Assembly: GCA_026182355.1 (NCBI GenBank)
Contig: JAPFBL010001617.1
Location: forward strand, 6,476,001 to 6,540,000
Direction: 5' to 3'
Source of the DNA: Hermatobates lingyangjiaoensis
Lineage: Eukaryota; Arthropoda; Insecta; Hemiptera; Hermatobatidae
Length of the DNA: 64,000 nucleotides
The position numbers and the translations under genes were made by a program. Below the pieces are notes generated by a model. That model worked only from the letters and a program-made list of their open reading frames with translations, made no database searches and had not been told where the DNA came from. Positions 44,010 through 52,963 of this stretch are shown here, piece after piece; position 1 is the first letter of the stretch; each line of letters begins with the position of its first letter.

Positions 44010-45412
44010 TGTGTCCATATCTTTTACCAGCTTTCAATGCTCCGATTTCTTGCCCATCTAAGTACAGTAGAGTATGGAAATTGTGAATATTGTGGATCTT
44101 GGTCCTGTTTGGAGGCCTCTTTTGCTAGTAAGTCGCCTAGTTCATTGCCACATAGTCCTGCTTGTGCTTTAACCCATAATAGGAGATCATTATTTTGTTT
44201 TCTAGTAGTAGGAGCTTTGTTATAATTTGTTCTATTAAAGGTAAATGGATTCTATTATTTTTTAATGCTTGCAATGAAATTTTACTGTCAATTTTGATAC
44301 ATACTGTTTGTTTGGACATATCTGTGCCTTCCATCCATTCGAGAGCTTTTAGTATGGCTTTTATTTTTTAGCCTGATTATTTGAGCAAGCTGGAGCGAGG
44401 CGATATCCTTTTTCCATAATGACGTTGCCTTGGAGAAGAGCTACAAACGCACATCCTACGTGCACGCCCTCTTTGCTGCCGTCTGTGTATATTTCAAAAA
44501 TGTCATTGTCTGCAGTGTTCTCATTAATAATTGTGAAAGCCCTAGGGTGCCTCCAGTACCTACTTTCCAGTGGTCTGTCCATTCGTGAGCCAGTCATATC
44601 TCCTTCCTGTCCTCCTGATGCTATGTTATCTATGGAGACTGTTTTGCAACTATTTTGATTGGGGTGATGCCGGTAATTATACAGGCTGCATTATATGAAA
44701 TGGTTTTGTAACCTTTGACCATCCTTATAGCAATTTTGATTGGGGTAATGCCGACAATTATGCAGGCTGCATTATATGAAATGGTTTTGTAACCTTTGAC
44801 CATCCTTATAGCAAATATTCGTTGCACCCTTTCTAATTTTTTAATATTTTTCTTAAGTCTTAACGCATCAATTCATATGGGAACAGCGTACAGAACCATT
44901 GGCAGGAACGCTCCAGTGTATATGATTTTCAGAAAGTCATGACTAAGTCCCCAGTGGACCTTTGCTGCTTTGGAAAGTATATTTATTGTCTGCAGACTTT
45001 TTTTACTAACGTAATCAATATGGTCATTCCAGCTCCATTTTTTATCTAGAATAACTCCTAGGTATTTCATTGACTTCACACTTTCAAGAGTGTCTATGGT
45101 GGCTCTGCAGTTACAGTCCATCGCCAAAAGAAATTTTGATGGGCAAATGGAAGTAATTTCATCTAAGTGTATTATATCTTCTCTTAAGTCTCCATCGTGT
45201 GGCAAGTATAGGCTAGCAGCAAAGAATTTAAAAGGCCGGAGTGGAACTTTCTGTTAGAACTCTGTCTTCCGAAGAGACTTGGCTCAGGAGTTGCACGTCA
45301 ATATAATTATTTGTGAATATGACTGCGGCTCTTATTCTTCCACTTCCTTGATAGATGAGGTTATAGTGAGACGGAAAGCCGGCTACTTTACTGTCTATAG
45401 TGTAGGATTCAC
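44010..45412 (-). pseudogene. LINE-W copy 2, internally deleted, both ends truncated
   Basis: Starting at a CA repeat (45413), the minus strand encodes an endonuclease piece (IDSKVAGFPSHYNLIYQGSG). It then jumps: ISICPSKFLLAMDCNCRA... (endonuclease) is followed directly by ESVKSMKYLGVILDKKWSWN (RT thumb), so the whole RT palm is deleted. It continues with RMVKGYKTISYNAACI, doubled by an 81-bp tandem duplication (44652-44813), and RNase H (IFEIYTDGSKEGVHVGCAFV, SNNQAKK). After a shift, RNase H goes on (VCIKIDSKISLQALKNNRIH) to about 44010. Its 3' end is lost. Confidence 0.8.
44652..44813 (-). repeat. 81-bp in-frame tandem duplication in LINE-W copy 2
   Basis: Units 44652-44732 and 44733-44813 differ at only a few positions and duplicate 27 residues around VKGYKTISYNAACII. 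Confidence 0.95.
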
Positions 45413-45470
45413 ATACACACACACACACCACACACACACACCACACACCACACACACACCACACCACACA

Positions 45471-45518
<48 letters not shown>

Positions 45519-45560
45519 ACCCACACACCACACACACACACCACACCACACACACACACA
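45413..45560. repeat. (CA)n microsatellite between two divergent LINE-W copies
   Basis: About 148 bp of CA with regular CACCACAC interruptions. LINE-W copy 2 (minus) ends at its left edge and copy 3 (plus) begins just after its right edge. Long open frames through it are translated repeat. Confidence 0.97.
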
Positions 45561-45612
45561 GAGGAAGAGTCAGACACAGACACAGAGAATACCAGAGGAA
45601 GTCACGCAGGAC

Positions 45613-46092
45613 AACGCAATTGATTTAATAAGAAATCAAAATTCCGAGCTGTTTGGAAACGATAGTGTCATGACCGTAAAAACAATAATTGTGAATAGAA
45701 GGAACAAAGATTTTCGCAGCATGGTGATAGAAGTCGACCATCTGTTAAGAAAAAAGATTTTGGAGAATGGGCTCAAAATTGGTTGGAGGATCTGTCGGGT
45801 GGAAGACTACATCTATGTAAGACGTTGCTACCAGTGCAATAAATATCATGGAGGGAAATGTAACAACAGAACTATTTGCTCGATATGCTCCCAGAACCAT
45901 AAGCTGTCGGAATGTACAGTAAAGGACCCCTCGGGGTACAAATGTTCCAACTGTTCAGAGCATAATTCCAAAAACCAATCAAAATCACAGATACCGACTA
46001 ACCACACTATGTTTTCTAAGAACTGTCCCTGTTACCAAACTTGCTTTGAACGGATTCGCTCCTCAATCAATTATGATGGTGTTGAATCATAA
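45613..46092 (+). pseudogene. LINE-W copy 3 ORF1 C-terminal part with zinc knuckles
   Basis: The frame is open from the 5' truncation to the stop. It shows FRSMVIEVDHLLRKKILENG, LKIGWRICRVEDYIYVRRC, then two or three cysteine knuckles (CYQCNKYHGGKC, CSICSQNHKLSEC, CSNCSEH). It is the counterpart of 42.5-43.1 kb in copy 1. The end overlaps the start of ORF2 by a few codons. The N-terminal half is missing, so it is a remnant although this part is uninterrupted. Confidence 0.8.
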
Positions 46093-49000
46093 ACAGCTTC
46101 GTGTAAAGTATGGTGAGATTAAAGTGATGCAGCTGAACATGCAGAAGTCTAAAGCGGCAACTTCAAATAGCGTCGACTTAATGAATCGACTTGGAATTGA
46201 TGTGGCACTATTGCAGGAACCATACTCTTACAAATTAAAAGTCCGGAATTTTCCAAACCATTGGAAAGTCATTCAAAGGCTTCAGGAAACCATCAGAACA
46301 GCTATTATTGTCAGGAACATCAACCTGGACGTGGGTATGTATGCGCAAATCTCAAATAGTGATATGGTGTTTGTTGAAGTGAAACTAGGGGGAAAAAAAT
46401 GTTTAGAAATTATAAGTGCGTACTTTGGAGATAAAGATGACATAACAGAAAATATCAATAACTTGGAAACTGCTTTAGCATTATTGAAACTCAATAAAAT
46501 TACAGATGATCTAATAGGTGTGGATGGCGACGCCCGATCAAAATCATGGTTCGATAAACTAACAAATAACAGAGGGCGAGTACTCGAAAATTTTATATCA
46601 GCCAATTTGCTATATATTTTGAATGAAGATGATGGGAAAGCAACTTTTAAATCGAAAACCGGCAGCAGCAACATAGACCTTACCTTGTGCACTTCAAAAT
46701 TATAAAATAAAATCAAAAACTGGTCCTGCGGAAAAGAAGAGAGTGCCTCAGATCACGAAGTCCTGACTTACACGATTGTTACAGGCTATAAGAATACCAC
46801 AACAAATAAAGATACAAATATTTGTCGCTACAAAATAAAGTTGGCTGACTGGCGCAAATTTTAGAGCACTCTTAAAGAGTCCATGAACGCTATTTGTCAA
46901 CAATGGAGTGGAATGGCGAAAGAAGAGTTATCAGATAATAACATAGCAGAAACATTACGTACCCTTCCCAATCCAAATGAGGCAATACAGCAAGTGACAG
47001 AGGCAATCAGTTGTGCTTGTGATCAAGCAATACCGCGTTATACAGCAGACACCAGTAGAGGTAGGTGATCGGTACCTTGGTGGACAGATGAATTACCAAA
47101 TATGAGGAGAAGAGTGAGACATCTGAGGAAAAAATATCAACAAACAAGAAACCAGGAGGTAAGAGAAATAAGAAAAAACGAATATTACAGTCTGAAAAAT
47201 ATATATACAACCTCAATAGAACACTCAAAACGAGAATCCTGGAAAAATTATTGTACTGCCACCAACTCTTCAAATGTATGGACCGTAGTCTACAAAGCAG
47301 CTGCGGGAAAATAATGCCAACAACGGTCTTCTCCTCTATAAGACGTGCTAACGGTGCATTCACCAACGATTTGGCGGAAACCATTACCGAATTTATTAAC
47401 AAATTCATGCCAGAAGATAGAGAATCACATCAAGAAAAAATGAAACAAAAAATTGAAATAGACAGTTATAGAGGCTCTCCCGATGATATGCTCTTTACAA
47501 CTCAAGAAATTAAAAACGCACTAAACGAATTTAAAGAACACAAAGCCCCTGGAATAGATGGACACACTAAGAGTGTTTTACAAAGGTTCTTGAACATGTT
47601 CCCCAACACTTTTACAACAATTTATAATTGTTGTCTAATAAAAGGATGTTTCCCTGATATTTGGAAAAAGTCTAAGGTAATACTTATAGCTAAATCGGGA
47701 AAAGAAGATAAAGAAGATCTGTCAAAATATCGACCGATTAGTCTCTTGCCTTTAGCTGGTAAACTGTTAGAAAAATTACTGATTAACAGAATTTTATTTT
47801 GGCTGAATAAAAGAAAAGTTATTTCTAACAATCAATATGGTTTCACACCGCAGAGAGGGACGTGGACGAATTGACAGCCATTAAAGGAAAAGTAGATAAA
47901 GGACTCTGCGAGAAGAAGCAGGTGCTGATCATTTCAATGGACATAGCTGGAGCCTTTGATTCAGCAAACTGGTATTCTATACTAAATCAATTAATTTCAT
48001 ATGACTGTCCTAGGAATTTATTTATGCTTGCAAAGAATTACTTCGAAAATAGAGCTGCCACTCTAGAAATTAATAATACATCGGTAACTCGCTCAACTCA
48101 CCAAGGCTGTCCGCAGGGATCATGCAGCGGTCCGGGGTACTGGAAAATTTTATGCAACTCCATATGAGACATCGAGTTTCCTCCAGATGTAGACGTATAT
48201 GCGTTTGCAGATGACCTCATTTTTGTAATAACAGCAAAATCGGAAGATATTCTAAACTTCAGAGGAAATGATTGCATGTACCTGATAGGTACAAAGGTAA
48301 AATTAGAATTCAATGCAGAAAAATCAAAAATTTTTCACATAAGAAAGCGTAGGCAAAGGAAAGAAATCAATATATATATTTCAGGATCACTAATTCCAGT
48401 CGTAAACGAGATGAAACTGTTAGGCCTATGGTTAGACCAAAAGTGGAATTGGAATACACAGATAAAACGAATATGTAAGAAGGCATCTCAGCTTATATAC
48501 GCATTAGCAAAGTCAGCGAAAGTGTACTGGGGATTAGGAAATGGAGCGATGGAAATTATATATCGAGGCGCAATACTACCTATCATGACTTACGGAGCGC
48601 CAGTGTGGTCAGGTGCACTAAAATCAAAACAAAATGTTCTACAAATCAGAAACATCCAAAGAAAGATAGCCCTAAGAATAATACGAGGTTTTAGAACCAT
48701 ATCTTACCAAGCAGCAATGGTGATGGCGAACACGATCCCAATAGATATAAAAATAAAAGAGATTGACAATGTATATCACGCAATCAAGAGTAGTGTAGAC
48801 ATCAGATCCCGCTATACCAGCCAAACGTTGATATCACGTATGGGGAATGGCCCCATCCTGCTGAAATGGAAAATACCGTAGGCGAAGACATAAGAAATCC
48901 TGATTACAAAATATACACCGATGGAAGTCGTATAGAGAACTCGGTGGGCTGCACAGTAGCTATCTATAAAGCAGGCCAAGTTGTAAAAAAAAATTCTTGA

Positions 49001-49770
49001 GAAATTAGCATCCTGGTGTTCAAACAACCAGGCTAAACTCCAGGCTATTGATGTAGGTCTGCACTGGTTGTTAAAACAGGATTCACATGACTGCAAAACA
49101 GCAGTTTTAAGGACGGATAGTTCAGTGGCACTAGCAGCAATAAGAGACCACAAAAATCATAACTCTACTGTTGAAAGCATTAGAAACAGCTTGTGGAAAT
49201 TAAGAAAACTACATCGGTGGAGTATTTCAATCTTATGGGTTAAAGCACATGCTGGACAGGAAGGAAATGAAAGAGCGGATGAATTAGCAAAAAAAGCAGC
49301 ACAAGATGAAACAATAAAAACAGTATACATCAAAGTACCATTGACGTATATTAGGAGGCAGGAAAACAATAAAAGCAGGGACAAATGGAACAATTTGTGG
49401 GTCAATGCAACAGAAGGAGTAGTAACAAAATACATACTTCAACAGTGTATATACAAGAAATAAAATTGAACTGAATCACACGTACAAAACTACCATGGTA
49501 CTAACCGGCCACGGTAGAAACAGGTCGTATTAGTACAGATTTGGGCATATCGACTCGCCCTACTGTCCGTGCATGGAAGGAGAGCAGACCTTTGAACACC
49601 TCGTATTCAACTGCGCAACCTGGGAAAATCATAAACAACGGTTCAAAACGAAAATTATCCTACAAGGAGGAGCATGGCCGGAAGAAAAAGAACACCTGAT
49701 CACCAAATATAGCAGAGGCTTCTTCACTTTTATAAATAATCTACCTATTAGAGAATTGGAACTTATATAA
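46081..49770 (+). pseudogene. LINE-W copy 3 ORF2 (APE, RT, RNase H, zinc knuckle)
   Basis: Endonuclease: IKVMQLNMQKSKAATSNSVD, VALLQEPYSYK, DGDARSKSWFDKL, SSNIDLTLCTSKL, then a stop at about 46703 and SASDHEVLTY. RT: EFKEHKAPGIDGHTKSVLQR, KYRPISLLPLAGKLLEKLLI, NNQYGFTPQRGT, LIISMDIAGAFDSANWYSIL (motif A intact), THQGCPQGSCSGPGYW, VYAFADDLIFVITAKSED (catalytic DD intact). Thumb: MKLLGLWLDQKWNWNTQIKR. RNase H: YKIYTDGSRIENSVGCTVAI, WVKAHAGQEGNERADELAKK. Knuckle: YCPCMEGEQTFEHLVFNC. About seven stops or shifts break it (46703, 46862, 47068, 47312, 47870, 48166, 48880-49070, 49460). It is the best-preserved LINE-W RT here. Confidence 0.88.
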
Positions 49771-50430
49771 ATATTGTAAAATAAACATTGTTAGTTAAAA
49801 TTAAATATTAAAAAATGTAAATTAATATATTATAATTCTAATGTAGTGCAATCAGTTATTATGTGGTATTTACTCATTGTAGGGTAAAAATCTAATGAAA
49901 TGGTCTCCACATATAAAAATTTTAATGATATAAACAAGGCGTTTCGAACACGTAGTGTTCTTCCTCAGGCATTAACTAAAAAATACAATGACACCAGAGA
50001 GTTATCTATAGTACAAAGTAAATAAGTACAAAAATTAATATAAAATAAAATACGAGAAAGTCAGAAAGTACGAACCTAAGGATGAGTGCCTCTGAATAAG
50101 ACTGACTGGTAATGGAATGGACATGGGTGGGGGTATAGGGTACATCTGTTTCTTATTAGAAGGCAGGTACATTTTTCTTTTTTCTCTTAAAAGTTAGAGC
50201 TGAGCCTTTACATTTTCTTTTAGACTAAGTGTAGGAAACATATTGAAAAAATAACACACAGAGCTATAACGAAATATAAACCAAATATATGTATAAGGAG
50301 AACCATAGCCAAAAACAATGGATATTCCACGAGCTTAATTAACAAACTAATTAGAAGGAAAGAAAGAAATAAAATAGTCAGCCAGGCATTCCCCCCAATC
50401 AGCTCCTCTACAAAAGTCACACAAACCTGG

Positions 50431-50916
50431 GTGGTGATCCCATACATTGGTGATCCATCCTTAAGAATAGCCAAATTATTACAAAAATATGGCTTAAAGG
50501 TTGCTTACAGAAACTCAGGTGACTTAAAGTCCCTGTTATCTTTAAAATCAGTTCAAGAACCCCTTTCTTTTTCTGGTATATATAAATTGTCATGTGCTAA
50601 TTTCCCTGCACATTATATAGGGATGACAATAACGTCATTCACCAAAAGAATAAAAGAACATATCCAAGAAGTAAAACAGAAAACCAAATCCCCCAACAAT
50701 AAACAATTTATGTCCCATTTTGCCAAACATTTAGTCACCACTAACCACCAATTTTTCCCAGACAAAAATATACAAATACTACACAGAAACAATAAATTCC
50801 GGGAAATAACTATTTTAGAAGGCTATGAAATCAACAAACTAGTGCGCGATAATTCTTCTACTTGCCTCAATGAGCAAATTCCCAAATGTACAACTTTTCT
50901 TAATTTATTTATATAA
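50431..50916 (+). pseudogene. PLE family C C-terminal GIY-YIG endonuclease
   Basis: An uninterrupted frame of about 160 residues reads VIPYIGDPSLRIAKLLQKYG, then SFSGIYKLSCANFPAHYIGM (GIY and YIG), TITSFTKRIKEHIQEVKQK, MSHFAKHLVTTNHQFFPD and ITILEGYEINKLV. These match the PLE endonuclease with its catalytic Arg/His region and the distal E. The RT is missing because the element is 5'-truncated, so it cannot be autonomous although the frame is open. The upstream frame probably continues to about 50330, where the left inverted repeat ends. Confidence 0.82.
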
Positions 50917-50999
50917 AAATAAACAAAAAAAAAAGTTCTACTTTCTCCTTATACATATATTTGGTTTATATTTCGTTATAGCTCTGTGTGTTATTTTTT

Positions 51000-52599
51000 G
51001 CTTTACTGTAAGTAAAGAATAGTGATCGTGAAAAAATTCGATCTCGAGATTTTGACGGAATTACATGTTTTGAGGTCCCAGAAGTCGTTTTATGAAGTTT
51101 TTACGATGATGTCTGTGTGTGTGTGGGTGGGTGCGTGTGTTAGCATTGCTTGTTACCACGCTACGGTCCAGAATCTTTCATGGATCAAGTTGATATTTTA
51201 CACAAAAATGGGCCTCATAAGGAAGAAGATCCCTATTGTTTGCGAAGAATTGTGCATGATGGGAAAGTCACTTTTTTTCCCAAAAACCGTTTTTTTTTAA
51301 AACATTTATTTCTCCTAAACTGATAACACTAGAGTTTTGAAATTTTGACATTATCTTTGAGGTTTCAAATGCAACAAACGAAAAATATATTCAGAATTTT
51401 AAAACAACAGGACATATTTTTTTTTCAATAAAATGTAAAAATTTTGACTTATAATTCAATCTCAAACCTTGTGAGAGCAATACAAGCCATACTGTTTGAT
51501 GGATCAAAATGAAACTATGCCTAAAAATAGAACATTATGTGGAGAATGAGTTGAGATATTTTTTTCTAAAATTACATTCGCTAATGGGGCGTTACAGTAC
51601 GATTTGTGTTTTCAGAAAATGTTTTTTTGACGCTAAACGGCTCGTGAAAAAATAATGAAAATTTGACCAAGCATGGAACAAAAAATTAGCAATTAAAAAA
51701 AAATCATGGTGTTTCAATTATGGGAAAGAGCAATAACGCTAGAAAAACTGTTTGTTTATCTTAGACTAAGAGATCACCTGCTATACTTGTCGAATTTTTT
51801 ATATTTTTTTTCATTGTTTACATTGAATTAGAAATTTTTTGAGCGAATCCACTGAGATAAAATTGATTTTATAAAGGAACAGTTTAAAATGTTTAAAGAC
51901 GTATATCAGATGTAAGAGGAATAATATTGTGCAGGTAAATGATAACACTCACTCAGAAAAAATTCGTATATGTATATGTTATTTGCTAAAGGGGAAGGAA
52001 AAGGATCTTTTTAAATACTTAGAAGACATAATAATATAATAATTCTATAAAAAACCAAAAATGTAAAAGATAATTCAAAATTGAAATCTTTCGTTTAGAG
52101 ATTAATAAATGTAATTATCGTACATCTTTAACTATAAATTATCTTAAAACAACATTTTTTCTTCGCTGTTTATGATGTTTTTCAGAGGGAAAAAGGGTAT
52201 TTTCCTGTTTATATTTGAAACTTTTACTTTAATATTCAATGTAGAAGGATGTCAAGTAAAGGATGTAAGAAATCCACTGGCTATTTGAACAAAAGCCATG
52301 TTCTCTTGTAGGAGAATATTTCGTATCAAGAAATGTTCACTTTGGTTTTTCAAAAATGTTATTACTGCTGTAGTTATACTAATGAAACTATTTGCATCAG
52401 CTGTGTGATGTACAAAAATAAAAGCTTATGTATTGATATGTTCTTCAATCACTATCTGTACTACCTCAGGAATGAAAGACTAATAATCAAATGCCATTTA
52501 GATGTTTACGTTGAAATGAGACGTTATGTGTTATATACTCAAGAAATTTGATATTAAGTTACTTATAGTAAAGTTGATTGTAGGCCACTCCAGATTTAC
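51000..52599 (+). mobile_element. Helentron-like element, copy H2, 1.6 kb, exact boundaries
   Basis: It interrupts the right arm of PLE C between GTTATTTTTT and CAATATGTTTCC. The undisturbed left arm shows these two pieces adjacent, so the insertion is exactly 51000-52599 and made no target duplication. Its 5' end is GCTTTACTGTAAGTAAAGAA; its 3' end is CTTATAGTAAAGTTGATTGT then AGGCCACTCCAGATTTAC. Internally it follows copy H1 with deletions. It carries no intact gene. Confidence 0.8.
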
Positions 52600-52882
52600 C
52601 AATATGTTTCCTACACTTAGTCTAAAAGAAAATGTAAAGGCTCAGCTCTAACTTTTAGTCTTATTCAGAGGCACTCATCCTTAGGTTCGTACTTTCTGAC
52701 TTACTCGTATTTTATTTTATATTATTTTTTGTACTTATTTACTTTGTACTAAAGATAACTCTCTGGTGTCATTGTATTTTTTAGTTAATGCCTGAGGAAG
52801 AGCACTACGTGTTCGAAACGCCTTGTTTATATAATTAAAATTTTTATATGTGGAGACCATTTCATTAGATTTTTACTCTACA

Positions 52883-52927
52883 TTGATATATTTTAATATT
52901 GTATATGTGTATATATGTATGTATGTG

Positions 52928-52958
<31 letters not shown>
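52883..52958. repeat. TA-rich microsatellite at a PLE insertion point
   Basis: TATATGTG repeats pass into a pure TA run that touches the end of PLE family A. Confidence 0.9.

Positions 52959-52963
<5 letters not shown>

Larger units (their letters stand above)
45575..49795 (+). mobile_element. LINE-W copy 3, 5'-truncated, 4.2 kb
   Basis: It starts right after the CA repeat inside ORF1, and carries the ORF1 C-terminus, a nearly full ORF2 and a short AT-rich 3' region. PLE family C begins at 49878. Order and motifs match copies 1, 2 and 4. Confidence 0.85.
49878..52882 (+). mobile_element. PLE family C with inverted terminal repeats of about 425 bp, right arm split by a Helentron-like insertion
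   Basis: The left arm (49878-50302) recurs inverted at 52882-52600 and 50999-50943. The two pieces of the right arm are separated by the 1.6-kb insertion H2. Between the arms lies only the C-terminal coding part of the PLE (50431-50916). Each arm has a hammerhead-like core: CTGAGGA...GAAAC at 52792-52819 (plus) and its inverse at 49941-49968. Confidence 0.85.

Noticed and set aside
45228..45623. Open frames of 60-114 codons on both strands made of Thr-His or Val-Cys repeats
   Set aside because: They are translations of the CA/GT microsatellite; only the left end of the minus frame is LINE-W coding. The same holds for 29344-29550, 56093-56488 and 28195-28392.
50431..50916. A stand-alone host GIY-YIG nuclease
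   Set aside because: It lies between long inverted repeats of PLE type and matches only the C-terminus of PLE polyproteins.
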